Positions 28,205-37,124 of a stretch of 64,000 bases of DNA are shown in pieces. The notes beneath the pieces are model-generated. The model worked only from the letters and a program-made list of their open reading frames with translations. It had not been told where the DNA came from and did not search any database. Origin of the DNA: Labrys sp. KNU-23 (GTDB taxonomy: Bacteria; Pseudomonadota; Alphaproteobacteria; Rhizobiales; Labraceae); assembly GCF_008330945.1 (NCBI RefSeq), contig NZ_CP043488.1, forward strand, positions 1,302,001-1,366,000, in the 5' to 3' direction. The position numbers and the translations under genes were made by a program. Within the stretch, counting starts at the first letter, position 1; every line of letters begins with the position of its first letter.

Positions 28205-28308
28205 CTAGAGCAAAGCGCGTTCAAGCGTGAACGCTTAATTGCTCTAACTCCTTGTTCTGACGCGTCTTTGCGTTTCTTGGTGATTCCACCAAATCGCAAA
28301 ACGCTTTA
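28205..28308. repeat. Double-hairpin dispersed repeat, copy B
   Basis: It aligns along its whole length with copy A at 8690-8792. Hairpin 1 is AGAGCAA...TTGCTCT with inner GCGTTCA/TGAACGC. Hairpin 2 is TTTGCG...CGCAAA enclosing TTGGTG/CACCAA. In hairpin 1 a T-A pair of copy A is a C-G pair here, a compensatory change. The terminal CGCTTTA gives the TAA stop of the binding-protein gene at 28306, as copy A does for oiaK. It sits between the binding-protein and ATPase genes. Confidence 0.75.
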
Positions 28309-29286
28309 GGGGATGCCGTCGGCATGCGCCTTGAGCCAGGCCTGCCCGTCCGCACCACTCTTGTAGACATCGATGTCGTAGGCGACTTTGATGCCCGCCG
28401 GCGGCTGGCCGTCGATCGACTTGATCGCCTGGGCCAAGGCAAGCTTGCCCAATCCCTGGCCCGAGATGTCGACGACGCCCTTGATGACGGAATTGTCCGC
28501 CAGCTCCTGGGCGATTTCCGTCGTCATGTCGCCGCCGAACACCACCGTCTTGCCGACACGCCCCTGGCTCTTGACGGCGCGGGCTGCCCCGAGCGTCGCT
28601 CCACCCGCCTCGCCGAAGAAGGCATCGAGGTCAGGGTGGGAGGACAGCATGGTGCTGGCAACCGAGACCGCCTTGTCGAGGATCGCACCTTCCTGGTTGG
28701 CGACGATCTGGGCACCGGGCACCTTGGCCTTGAGGGCATCCTCGAAGCCCTTGCGACGGGTGACGCAGACCTCGACGAATTCGCAGTTGAGCACCGCGAT
28801 CTTCGGAGCGTCCTTCTTCTGGGCGATGAAGTACTCGCCAGCCACCTCGCCCAGTCTATGGCCAAAATCATAGGGATCGCCGACAGCATAGGCCGAGACA
28901 TATTCCTTCATGTCGGCTTCGTTCAGGCAGGTGTTGTAGCAGACCACCGGAACGCCGGCATCGTGCGCCCGGCGGATGGCCCGATAGGAGCCGTCGGCCG
29001 ATACGGGAGAGACGATGATGGCCTGGACACCGGCCGAAATCAGCGAGTCGATGAAAGAGGCTTCCTTGGTCACGTCGCCTTGGGCGTTGGTCTCCACGAT
29101 AGCGAGCTTGCGCCCGGCCTCGGCACCGCCGGTCTGAATACCCTTGCGCACGCCTGCGTAGAAACCCTGCGCATCCATATAGATGGCGCCGACCTTCAGG
29201 TCCTTGCCCTCAGCCAGCGCGCCTCCAGCTGCAGCGCAGATGGACGCGACAATCGTCGTCATCGTGGCAAATTTCGAGAGCTTCAT
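28306..29286 (-). CDS. Periplasmic sugar-binding protein
   Basis: A 326-residue Peripla_BP_4 family protein with a Sec signal peptide (MKLSKFATMTTIVASICAAAGGALA). The mature part has the usual two-lobe sequence features: GAIYMDAQGFYAGVRKGIQTGG, IIVSPVSADGSYRAIRRAHDAGVPVVCYNT, and DAFFGEAGGATLGAARAVKSQGR near the hinge. It contains several Cys residues (CYNTCLNEADM, NCEFVEVCVT), unusual for the family, which could form disulfides. The ATG at 29286 has a GGGGAGGAG ribosome binding site. It is the first gene of the second sugar operon. Confidence 0.87.
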   Translation of the reverse strand: MKLSKFATMTTIVASICAAAGGALAEGKDLKVGAIYMDAQGFYAGVRKGIQTGGAEAGRKLAIVETNAQGDVTKEASFIDSLISAGVQAIIVSPVSADGSYRAIRRAHDAGVPVVCYNTCLNEADMKEYVSAYAVGDPYDFGHRLGEVAGEYFIAQKKDAPKIAVLNCEFVEVCVTRRKGFEDALKAKVPGAQIVANQEGAILDKAVSVASTMLSSHPDLDAFFGEAGGATLGAARAVKSQGRVGKTVVFGGDMTTEIAQELADNSVIKGVVDISGQGLGKLALAQAIKSIDGQPPAGIKVAYDIDVYKSGADGQAWLKAHADGIP

Positions 29287-29540
29287 CGGCTCCTCCCCGT
29301 CTTTTGATCGTTGACCAGCCCTGCAACGCCGGATCGAGCCTGCAAGCCGCGGCGCGCCTGGTTGCGGCACCATAAAAATAATCATATCATTGTCAAGATA
29401 AATACTATTTATTTTCGACTCGTATCCGGGCGCTGAAAAATGTGTGGTCGGATGGCTCGGTGAGGCGAGTCGCGTTGCGTCTGGGGAGATTTTGTTTTCC
29501 AGCGCGCCTCGCATAGCCTCGCCAGTGCTGAAGTCGCGGC
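29287..29540. promoter_or_regulatory. Divergent promoter region of the second sugar operon and its regulator
   Basis: A locally AT-rich stretch (29370-29412) contains AATCATATCATTGTC. That resembles the ATGAT/ATCAT-type sites of FadR-family regulators and lies about 90 bases upstream of the binding-protein ATG. The GntR gene at 29541 reads away from it. Binding by that protein is inferred from position. Confidence 0.45.
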
Positions 29541-30320
29541 GTGAGGAAACTGGAATTGACTGACATCAGGATCGGCTCGGCACTGACCGAGAATGGCAAT
29601 CCGATCGCTGCCCACGGCAAGCGCAGCGTCCGGGAAGCCCTGCTGCGGCAGTTCGTCGAGAAGATCGTTTCAGGCGAGTTTGCCGAAAACGCCACCTTGC
29701 CGAACGAAGCGGAGCTGACGCAGCAGCTAAGCGTGAGCCGCACGAGCTTGCGCGAGACCATGCAGTATTTGTCCGCCCTGGGCATGATCCGCTCGCGGAC
29801 CCGGGCCGGCACCACGGTGCTGCCGCGCGAGAACTGGAACTATCTGGATCCTCTGGTGCTCGACGCCGTGCTGAAGTTCGGCACGGACGAGCGGTTCTAC
29901 GTGTCCCTGATCGAGGCACGCCAATTGCTGGAGCCGGCGGCCGCGGCGCTTGCCGCCGCCCATGCGGGCGCCCGGGACCTGCTGCATATTTCCAACGCCC
30001 TGGAGGAGATGGTCGAGGCCAATTCGCGCGACAACGAGGCCTGGAGCCGAGCCGATCTCGACTTCCATACCGCCATCATCAATGCGAGCGGCAATTGGGT
30101 CTACCGCCAGTTCGCGACGGCCATCCGCGCCGCCCTGCTGGCGAGTTTTCGCCTCACGAACCGGGCGAGCCAATCGCACGAGAATGCCATCATGAAGCAT
30201 CGGGCCGTCTTCGACGCCATCCGATTGCGCGAGCCCGAGGCTGCCCGCCAGGCGATGATGCGCCTGATCGACGTGGCCCGCGATGAGATCACCGAAGCAT
30301 TGCGCAAGGCAAAGAGCTAG
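29541..30320 (+). CDS. FadR-subfamily GntR transcriptional regulator of the second sugar operon
   Basis: A 259-residue regulator with an N-terminal winged helix (about 28-95; LLRQFVEKIVSGEFAENATLPNEAEL and LSVSRTSLRETMQYLSALGMI) and a C-terminal FCD domain with the DLDFHTAII metal-site segment. It resembles regulators of sugar acid operons such as DgoR. It is divergent from the operon starting at 29286, so that operon is its likely target and an aldonate or keto-deoxy acid its likely ligand. Confidence 0.85.
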   Translation: MRKLELTDIRIGSALTENGNPIAAHGKRSVREALLRQFVEKIVSGEFAENATLPNEAELTQQLSVSRTSLRETMQYLSALGMIRSRTRAGTTVLPRENWNYLDPLVLDAVLKFGTDERFYVSLIEARQLLEPAAAALAAAHAGARDLLHISNALEEMVEANSRDNEAWSRADLDFHTAIINASGNWVYRQFATAIRAALLASFRLTNRASQSHENAIMKHRAVFDAIRLREPEAARQAMMRLIDVARDEITEALRKAKS

Positions 30321-30335
30321 ACCCTATAACTTTGG

Positions 30336-31412
30336 TCAACCGAAGACGTGGGCCGATCCCGCATCGAACCGCAGCCAGGCGGCGTCCCCACGCCCCAGGC
30401 TGGCAATGGCCTCGTGGCCGAACGGCAGCCGCACGGACAATTCGTCGCCCCTGCCGGTCCTGGTCACGACATGAATGTTGTTGCCCAGGAAGGTGATGTC
30501 GCTGACCGTGACGGGCAATCCCCGTTCCTGCTGGGTTTTCGACAGGAACAAGCGCTCCGGACGCAACATGACGGAGGCCTTGCTGCCCGTCGTGGCCGAA
30601 CCGTGTAGCGGCACGTCGGCCACCGTCATCGTATCGCAGATCGAAATATCGGCACGACCCGTGGCGGTCGAAAGCACGTCGCAGGGCAGGAAATTGCTGT
30701 CGCCGATGAATTCGGCCACGAAGCGCGTCGCCGGATTGGCGTAAAGTTCCGGCCCGGTTCCGATCTGGTCGATCACGCCCTTGGAAAAGACGGCAATGCG
30801 ATCGGACAGGCGCAGTGCTTCCTCCTGATCGTGCGTCACATAGAGGATGGTTACGCCGGTCTGCTGATGGATGCGCCGGATCTCGTACTGGATTTCCTCG
30901 CGAAGCTTCTTGTCGAGCGCCGACAGGGGTTCATCCATCAGCAGGACCGGCGGATCGTAGGCCAATGCCCTGGCGAGCGCCACGCGCTGCTGTTGACCGC
31001 CAGACATGTTCGCCGGCTTGCGATCCTCGTAGCCCTCCAGCCGGACCAGCCGCAGCATCTGCCTGACCTTGGCATCGACCTCGGCCTTGGGCTTGCGCCG
31101 GACCTTGAGGGGAAAAGCGATGTTTTCGCCGACGGACAGATGCGGAAACAGGGTGTAGCGCTGGAACACCATGCCGATATTGCGCTGGTGCGATGGAGTG
31201 GACAGGAGGGTCGTCCCGTTCAGCCTGATATCGCCAGCCGTCGGATTGTCGAAACCGGCAAGAATGTAGAGCGTCGTGCTCTTGCCCGAGCCGGAGGGAC
31301 CGAGAAAGGTCAGGAACTCGCCTTTCTCGACATCGAGATTGACATTCTGGACCGCGACGACCGCCCCATATTCCTTGCGGATGCCTTGGATCTGCAGGAA
31401 GGGCTGCGTCAT
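30336..31412 (-). CDS. PotA-type ABC transporter ATP-binding protein
   Basis: A 358-residue ATPase: Walker A GPSGSGKST, signature MSGGQQQRVALARAL, Walker B ILLMDEP-type segment VLLMDEPLSALD, and a C-terminal TOBE domain (about 280-355). It belongs to the spermidine/putrescine/iron-type importer family. The ATG at 31412 overlaps the permease stop (31409) by four bases. It is the last gene of the minus-strand operon that starts at 39517. Confidence 0.9.
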   Translation of the reverse strand: MTQPFLQIQGIRKEYGAVVAVQNVNLDVEKGEFLTFLGPSGSGKSTTLYILAGFDNPTAGDIRLNGTTLLSTPSHQRNIGMVFQRYTLFPHLSVGENIAFPLKVRRKPKAEVDAKVRQMLRLVRLEGYEDRKPANMSGGQQQRVALARALAYDPPVLLMDEPLSALDKKLREEIQYEIRRIHQQTGVTILYVTHDQEEALRLSDRIAVFSKGVIDQIGTGPELYANPATRFVAEFIGDSNFLPCDVLSTATGRADISICDTMTVADVPLHGSATTGSKASVMLRPERLFLSKTQQERGLPVTVSDITFLGNNIHVVTRTGRGDELSVRLPFGHEAIASLGRGDAAWLRFDAGSAHVFG

Positions 31413-32209
31413 GATTTCAATCCTTTGCGTACGAGCGCGACAAGCGTCATGAGGGCCAGGGTCAGCAGGATCAGTAGGGTCGAGGCCGCCGCGACGACAG
31501 GTGTCAGGTCCTGGCGCAAGGTCGCCCAGACCTTGACCGGCAGGGTCTGCAAAGTGGGGCTTGCCATGAAGATCGCCACCACGACCTCGTCCCACGAGGT
31601 CAGGAAGGAGAAGATGGCAGCCGAAAACAGGCCGTGGCTGATCGAGGGCAATGTGATCCTGATCTTTGCCTCGAGCGGCGACGCCCCGCACAGGATGGCT
31701 GCGTCTTCGATCGACTTGTCAAAGCCCTCGAGTGCACTGCTGATCGAGAGGATGGAGAAGGGCAGCGCGAGCACCAGATGGGAAATCACGAAACCCGTCA
31801 TGGTGCCGTTCAGACCGATCTTCAGGAAGAAGGCATAAAGGCCGACGGCCAGCACCACCACCGGCAGGATCATCGGTGTCAGGAACAGCGCCTTCAGTCC
31901 TTCGCGGAACCAGAAGCGGCCGCGGACCAGGCCGAAGGAGGTGACGAGCCCCAGCAGGACCGAAAGCACCGTCACGATCGCCGCGATCTTGAAACTGGTC
32001 CAGGCCGATTGCAGCCAGCGTGGATCGGCGAACAGATCCGAATACCATTTCAGCGTCCAGCCCGGCGGCGGAAAGATCAGCCATTGCGACGAGCCGAACG
32101 ACAGGGCCGCGATGAACAGGATCGGCAGGAGCAGGAAGGCGGCGGTCAGGGCCGTAATGGCGAGCAGGACGAATTTCCACCAGCCGAGGCGTTCGAAATT
32201 CAGCAACAT
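31409..32209 (-). CDS. PotC-type ABC transporter permease
   Basis: A 266-residue inner-membrane permease with six predicted membrane segments. It has the family's EAA-type loop (EDAAILCGASPLEAKIRITLPSISHGLFSAAIF). It pairs with the PotB-type permease, whose gene ends 1 base upstream. The start at 32209 begins MLLNFERLGWWKFVLL. Confidence 0.88.
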   Translation of the reverse strand: MLLNFERLGWWKFVLLAITALTAAFLLLPILFIAALSFGSSQWLIFPPPGWTLKWYSDLFADPRWLQSAWTSFKIAAIVTVLSVLLGLVTSFGLVRGRFWFREGLKALFLTPMILPVVVLAVGLYAFFLKIGLNGTMTGFVISHLVLALPFSILSISSALEGFDKSIEDAAILCGASPLEAKIRITLPSISHGLFSAAIFSFLTSWDEVVVAIFMASPTLQTLPVKVWATLRQDLTPVVAAASTLLILLTLALMTLVALVRKGLKS

Positions 32210-32210
32210 G

Positions 32211-33083
32211 CTAGCGCCCTCCCGGATTCTGGCTGCCGAAGAACCGCAGTTGCACGGCATAAAGCGCAAGCGTGACGGTGAGCAGAACCAGCGCCGCCGC
32301 CCCGCCCATGCCCCAATTGACCAGCGACTGCACGAACTGGGCAATGAGTTCCGCCAGCATCATGTTCGCGGTACCGCCGAGCAGGGCGGGGGTGACGAAA
32401 TAGCCGAGCGACATCACGAAAACCATGAGTGCGCCGGCAACCATGCCCGGTACCGCCAGTGGCAGGAGAACGCGCGTCAGTGATTGCCAACGCGTGGCGC
32501 CGCACAGGGCCGCAGCCTGAAGGATGGCCGGATCGATCTTGCGGATCACGCCGTAGAGCGGCAGCACGATGAAAGGCAGCATGATGTAGACCATGCCGAT
32601 CGTCACGCCGACGAGATTGTTGACCAGGGCCAGCGGCTTGTCGATCAGGCCCAGGCTCATCAGCAGCTTGTTGATCACGCCGGTGCGCTGCAGCAGCACC
32701 ATCCAGGCATAGGTGCGGGCGAGCAGGTTCGTCCACATCGACAGCAGCAGGATCGCAAAGACGAGCGCGGCGAGCTTCTTGGGCATGATTGCCAAGGCCC
32801 AGGCGACGGGAAAGCCGATGGTGAGCGAAACAATCGTCACCACGGCCGACACCAGGAACGTGTTGAGGAAAATCCGCAGATAGGTGGAGGAACCCAGCAG
32901 TTCGGCATAGTTGCCGAAGCCGGGCACGGGCTCCAGGACGCTGCGCAACAGCAGCAAGGCCACCGGCACGACGAAGAAAAGCGCGACGAAGACAAGGGCC
33001 GGCACGATCCAGGCCAGGCCTCGCGGCCGCGCCGGAAGCGAAACGGCCGGCGCCGCGGCGCCGGCTTGCATCTGCTGGGACAT
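32211..33083 (-). CDS. PotB-type ABC transporter permease
   Basis: A 290-residue permease with six predicted membrane segments and the EAA-type loop ILQAAALCGATRWQSLTRVLLPLAVPGMVAG. The N-terminal 25 residues are alanine/proline-rich and cytoplasmic. A second ATG four codons downstream is possible. It forms a heterodimer with the PotC-type partner. Confidence 0.88.
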   Translation of the reverse strand: MSQQMQAGAAAPAVSLPARPRGLAWIVPALVFVALFFVVPVALLLLRSVLEPVPGFGNYAELLGSSTYLRIFLNTFLVSAVVTIVSLTIGFPVAWALAIMPKKLAALVFAILLLSMWTNLLARTYAWMVLLQRTGVINKLLMSLGLIDKPLALVNNLVGVTIGMVYIMLPFIVLPLYGVIRKIDPAILQAAALCGATRWQSLTRVLLPLAVPGMVAGALMVFVMSLGYFVTPALLGGTANMMLAELIAQFVQSLVNWGMGGAAALVLLTVTLALYAVQLRFFGSQNPGGR

Positions 33084-33125
33084 GGCCGTCCTTTCCGCAT
33101 GGAGCTAGGTCGGAATATGAGTGCC

Positions 33126-33176
33126 TTGGAGCAAAGCGCGTCCTGGCAATCTTCGAGGTTTCCACCGAACCTCGAA
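33126..33176. repeat. Possible degenerate relative of the double-hairpin repeat
   Basis: Begins TTGGAGCAAAGCGCGTCC, close to the start of copies A and B. It then has a perfect hairpin TTCGAGGTT-tccaccg-AACCTCGAA (33152-33176) in the place of their second hairpin. The middle of the repeat is missing. It lies between the binding-protein and permease genes, the same type of position as copy B. Confidence 0.4.
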
Positions 33177-33196
33177 CGTCTTGGACAGGAACGGGT

Positions 33197-33216
33197 GGGA
33201 GGGAGTGCTCCCTCCC
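33197..33216. terminator. Perfect 20-bp palindrome after the binding-protein gene
   Basis: GGGAGGGAGTGCTCCCTCCC lies 18 bases beyond the stop codon of the binding-protein gene. It would form a strong GC-rich hairpin in the transcript. No T run follows, so it probably attenuates transcription or protects the 3' end of the upstream message, which is usual for binding-protein genes. Confidence 0.55.
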
Positions 33217-33234
33217 CTTACCTGCTGTTCCGTC

Positions 33235-34245
33235 CTACTTTGCCTGCCAGGCGTACCAGCGTTCGCCGATCGCATCGCGGTTGGCAGCCCAATAGGTCAT
33301 GTCCGCGTTGACCTGGCTCGCCTTTTGCTGATCCGGGAGAGTCTTGACCGTCTCGGCGTCCATAAGCTTGGCGGAGTCGAGATTGATGGGCGCATAGCCC
33401 GTCGTAGCAGCCATATCCGCCTGGGCCTGGGCCGAGGTGGCGAAGGCGATGAACTGCATGGCCGCATCCTTGTTCTTCGTGCCCTTGGGCACGACGAGCG
33501 AGTCCGCCGCCGTGATGTTCTGCTCCCAGGAGGTCTCGACCTTGACGCCGGTCTTGGCGAGCGCCGTCATCCGCCCGTTCCAGACGCTGCCGAACGGGGC
33601 TTCCGCGGATGCGATGAGCTGCTGCGATTGGGCCCCGCCCGACCACCAGATGATGTCGGCCTTGATAGTATCGAGCTTCTTGAACGCGCGGTCGAGGTCC
33701 AGCGGATAGAGCTTGTCCGCGGGCACGCCATCGGCCAGCAGCGCGGCTTCGATGACGCCCGGCGCCGACCATTTGTAGAAAGTACGCTTGCCGGGAAACT
33801 TCGTCGTATCGAACAGATCCGCCCAGGTCTTCGGGCAGGTCGCAACCGCATCGGCATTGCAGCCGATCACGAAGGAATAATAGAAGCTGCCGACCGAATA
33901 GTCGGTCACGAAGCGCGGGTCGAGCTTGGACTTGTCGATGACGCCGAAGTCGAGCTTTTCGAGCAGCCCCTTCGGACCGGCCTGGGCTGCGTAGTCGCCT
34001 TCCACGTCGACCACGTCCCAGGTGACGCTGTTGGCCTCGACCATGGCCTTGATCTTGCCGTAGTCGGTCGGCCCGTCCTGCACGACATTCACGCCGGCCT
34101 TGGCCGTAAACTTGTCCGCCCATGCCGCCTTCTGGGCATCCTGGGTGGTTCCCCCCCAGCTCGAGAAGACCAGGTCCGCTGCGGCGGCAGGCGAAGCAAT
34201 GATCAGCAATGCCGCACAGGCGGCCAGTATCGATGTCGGTTTCAT
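33235..34245 (-). CDS. PotD-type periplasmic substrate-binding protein
   Basis: A 336-residue extracellular solute-binding protein with a Sec signal peptide (MKPTSILAACAALLIIASPAAA). Segments such as DLVFSSWGGTTQDAQKAAWADKF, VVDVEGDYAAQAGPKGLLEKLDF and IIWWSGGAQSQQLIASAEA place it in the spermidine/putrescine-binding family, whose members bind many amines and small organics. The ligand is unknown; the downstream flavin-dependent enzymes suggest an amine or similar organic compound. Confidence 0.88.
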   Translation of the reverse strand: MKPTSILAACAALLIIASPAAAADLVFSSWGGTTQDAQKAAWADKFTAKAGVNVVQDGPTDYGKIKAMVEANSVTWDVVDVEGDYAAQAGPKGLLEKLDFGVIDKSKLDPRFVTDYSVGSFYYSFVIGCNADAVATCPKTWADLFDTTKFPGKRTFYKWSAPGVIEAALLADGVPADKLYPLDLDRAFKKLDTIKADIIWWSGGAQSQQLIASAEAPFGSVWNGRMTALAKTGVKVETSWEQNITAADSLVVPKGTKNKDAAMQFIAFATSAQAQADMAATTGYAPINLDSAKLMDAETVKTLPDQQKASQVNADMTYWAANRDAIGERWYAWQAK

Positions 34246-34263
34246 GTTCCCACGCTCCGGTTG

Positions 34264-34614
34264 TCAGGGCTCTTGTCTGGAGGCGTCATGGTGACCGGCC
34301 GCTTCCGAAGGAGAGAAGGCAGCTGGTTTCATGATCTTGTTTTCGGCAGTTTCAATGAGGTCGCGGATCTTCGGCAGGAAGGCCTGCCAGCGCGGATCAG
34401 CGGCGAGCGAGGCCCGGCGCCGTTCCCGGTCATCGAGGCTCGTATAGGCCCAGATATGCATGATCTCGTTGATCGGCCCGATCTCTGAGAAGAAGTAGCC
34501 AACCAGGTGTCCCAGATGCTCCTTCTGGATCGCGATGCCTTCCTCCTCGACGACCTTGAGGTAGGCTGGCACCGCTCCGTTCCTGAGCCTGTATGTGCGG
34601 ACCTCGTAGTACAT
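34264..34614 (-). CDS. NIPSNAP family protein
   Basis: A 116-residue protein matching the NIPSNAP (dimeric alpha/beta barrel) domain: MYYEVRTYRLRNGAVPAYLKVVEEEG at the start, LVGYFFSEIGPINEIMHIWAYTSLDDRERRR in the middle, and a ProLys tail after RDLIETAENKIMKP. The biochemical role of bacterial NIPSNAPs is unclear. It is 4 bases behind the aldehyde dehydrogenase gene and so belongs to this catabolic operon. Confidence 0.85.
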   Translation of the reverse strand: MYYEVRTYRLRNGAVPAYLKVVEEEGIAIQKEHLGHLVGYFFSEIGPINEIMHIWAYTSLDDRERRRASLAADPRWQAFLPKIRDLIETAENKIMKPAAFSPSEAAGHHDASRQEP

Positions 34615-34618
34615 GGCG

Positions 34619-36082
34619 TCACCGCATCACGAAGGGATCGGGGATCGGGTCGTCCGAGGTTCGGAGCCAGACCGTCTTGGTCCGGGTGTAGTCCAGCGCT
34701 GCAGCCAGGCCGCCTTCGCGGCCATGGCCGGAAAGCCCGAAGCCGCCGAAAGGCGCGATCGGCGAGACGGCGCGGTAGGTGTTGACCCAAACGACGCCGG
34801 CGCGGATGCCCTTCATCAGGCGATGGGCACGCGTCAGGTTCTGGGTGAACACGCCGGACGCCAGACCATAGACGGTGTCATTGGCGAGGCCGAGGGCCTC
34901 CTCTTCCGTTTCGAAGGAGACGACGGAGAGCACCGGCCCGAAGAACTCCTCCGCCAGCGAAGGCGAGGCTACGCCGTCGCAGTCCAGAATGGTCGGGGGA
35001 TAATAGAAGCCCTCCCCTTCGGGCACATGGCCGCCGGTGACGATCCTGGCACCCGCCGCTGTCGAGCGTTCGACCAGCGCACTGATATGCTGGCGCTGGC
35101 GCGCCGTGGCGAGAGGTCCGACCTCGGTTGCCATGTCGAGCGGGCTGCCGATGCGTACGGCCTCGGCCTTGCGCTTGAGAAGGGCGACGAAGCGGTCCTT
35201 GACGCTTGCCTCGACGATCAGGCGCGAGCCGGCGACGCAGGACTGGCCGGTTGCCGCGAAGATCCCCGCGACCTGGGCATTGGCGGCGCTTTCGAGATCG
35301 GCATCGGCGAACACGATGAAGGGCGACTTGCCGCCCAGTTCCAGCGAGGTGGAGGCCAGATTCTCGGCGGAGTTGCGCACGACATGACGCGCGGTTTCCG
35401 GCCCGCCGGTGAAGGCCACGTGGGCGATCTTGGGATGCCGCCCGAGCCTCGCGCCGCAGGAGGGGCCGAAACCAGTGATGACGTTGACGACCCCCGGTGG
35501 GAATCCGGCTTCATGCACCAGCCGGGCGAATTCAAGGAGCGGCGCCGGCCCGTCTTCGGAGGCCTTCAGCACCAGGGTGCAGCCGGCGGCAAGCGCCGGG
35601 CCGAGCTTGACGGCCGACAGGAAGAGCTGGCTGTTCCAGGGCACGACCATGGCGACCACGCCGACCGGCTCCCGGCGCAGCCAGACTTCCATGTCCGGCT
35701 TGTCGATCGGCAAATAGGAGCCCTCGATCTTGTCAGCGATGCCGGCATAATAGCGGTAATATTCCGCGACATAGGCGATCTGGGCCGATGTCTCGCGGAT
35801 GATCTTGCCGGTGTCGCGGGTCTCGAGTTCGGCCAGCCTGGGGGCATTGGCGGCGACGAGATCGGCCAGCTTGTAGAGCAGCTTTCCACGCTGGGTGGCC
35901 GTCAGCCTGGACCAGGGGCCTTCGTAGAGCGCCTTGTGTGCGCTCTCGACCGCCCGGTCCACGTCAGCCTCGCGCGCCTCGGGCATGTGCGCCCACGCGG
36001 TGCCGGTTGCCGGATCGATACTTTCGAAGGAAGCCTCGCCATCGCAAAAGGCCCCGTCGATGTAGAGCTGGAAACGCTGCAT
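34619..36082 (-). CDS. Aldehyde dehydrogenase
   Basis: A 487-residue NAD(P)-dependent aldehyde dehydrogenase. It shows VVPWNSQLF (Asn for catalysis), SLELGGKSPFIVF with the general-base Glu, and FAATGQSCVAGSRL with the nucleophile Cys. It is full length for the family. In this operon it probably oxidises an aldehyde released by the monooxygenase encoded upstream. The family does not tell the substrate. Confidence 0.92.
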   Translation of the reverse strand: MQRFQLYIDGAFCDGEASFESIDPATGTAWAHMPEAREADVDRAVESAHKALYEGPWSRLTATQRGKLLYKLADLVAANAPRLAELETRDTGKIIRETSAQIAYVAEYYRYYAGIADKIEGSYLPIDKPDMEVWLRREPVGVVAMVVPWNSQLFLSAVKLGPALAAGCTLVLKASEDGPAPLLEFARLVHEAGFPPGVVNVITGFGPSCGARLGRHPKIAHVAFTGGPETARHVVRNSAENLASTSLELGGKSPFIVFADADLESAANAQVAGIFAATGQSCVAGSRLIVEASVKDRFVALLKRKAEAVRIGSPLDMATEVGPLATARQRQHISALVERSTAAGARIVTGGHVPEGEGFYYPPTILDCDGVASPSLAEEFFGPVLSVVSFETEEEALGLANDTVYGLASGVFTQNLTRAHRLMKGIRAGVVWVNTYRAVSPIAPFGGFGLSGHGREGGLAAALDYTRTKTVWLRTSDDPIPDPFVMR

Positions 36083-36086
36083 CGCC

Positions 36087-37124
36087 TCAATCCCTGAAGG
36101 CAGGCATGACGTCGGCGATGAACCGTTCGAGCGAGGCCTTCTTGCGCTCGAAACTCACGCCGGTGTCGATCCAAAACGAATATTCGTCATAGCCCAGCGC
36201 CTCGTAGTGCTTGAGGCGAGCGATGACCTCGTCGACCGTGCCGAGCGCGAGATTGGCGCGCATGACCTCCGGCGACAGCGTGGCGTTGGCCGCGATTTCC
36301 TCCTCGCTCAGTTGCTGGATCAGCCCCTGATGGACCGGCCGCTCGTTTTTGAACCAGGCGAAGAAATAATTGTAGTAGACGCTCAATTCCCGGGTTGCCT
36401 GCGCCACGTCGGCCGCATCCGCGCCGACATAAGTGTGCAGCAGGAGCATGATCTTGGGCCTGGGAACCTCGGGAGCCTTCGCGCAGGCCGCCTCGAAGCG
36501 TTCCATCAGGCTTTCGATCTCCCGATCGCCGTTCCAGAGCGGAGTGACCTGCACGTTGCAGCCGTTGACGACCGCAAACTCATGGCTGTTGGGGTCGCGG
36601 GCAGCGACCCAGACCGGCACCGAATCCTGCAATGGCTTGGGCGCGGAGGTCGTGGCCGGGAATTTCCAGAACTCGCCCTCATGGGCATAATCCCCCGCCC
36701 ACACGCCTCTGACGGCGGGAATGAGTTCGCGCATGCGCTGGCCGGCCTGCCAGGCATCGAGACCGGGCAGCAGGCGTTCATATTCAAAGGAGTAGGCGCC
36801 GCGTGCGATGCCGAGGTCCAGACGCCCGTCGCTGATCAGGTCCGCCATCGCGGCTTCGCCGGCCAGCTTGATCGGATGCCAGAAAGGCGCGATCACCGTG
36901 CCGGTGCCGAGGCGGACATGGCTGGTGCGCCGTGCCAGATCGGCAATTGTAACGAAGGGATTGGGCGCGATGGTGAAATCCATGCCGTGATGCTCGCCGG
37001 TCCAGATAGCGTGCATGCCTCCCTTGTCGGCGATTTCACACAGCGCCACGAACTCGTCATAGAGCTGCTTGTGGGTCTGGCCGGCATCCAGCCGCTCCAT
37101 GTGGACGAACAGCGAGAATTTCAT
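36087..37124 (-). CDS. LLM-class flavin-dependent monooxygenase
   Basis: A 345-residue luciferase-like enzyme. It starts MKFSLFVHMERLD and includes GEHHGMDFTIAPNPFVTIADLARRT and RLGTGTVIAPFWHPIKLAGEAAMAD, the usual FMN-pocket segments. Such enzymes use reduced FMN from a separate reductase, and a flavin reductase is encoded directly upstream with a 4-base ATGA overlap. Oxidative cleavage of a C-N, C-S or similar bond is plausible. Confidence 0.9.
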   Translation of the reverse strand: MKFSLFVHMERLDAGQTHKQLYDEFVALCEIADKGGMHAIWTGEHHGMDFTIAPNPFVTIADLARRTSHVRLGTGTVIAPFWHPIKLAGEAAMADLISDGRLDLGIARGAYSFEYERLLPGLDAWQAGQRMRELIPAVRGVWAGDYAHEGEFWKFPATTSAPKPLQDSVPVWVAARDPNSHEFAVVNGCNVQVTPLWNGDREIESLMERFEAACAKAPEVPRPKIMLLLHTYVGADAADVAQATRELSVYYNYFFAWFKNERPVHQGLIQQLSEEEIAANATLSPEVMRANLALGTVDEVIARLKHYEALGYDEYSFWIDTGVSFERKKASLERFIADVMPAFRD

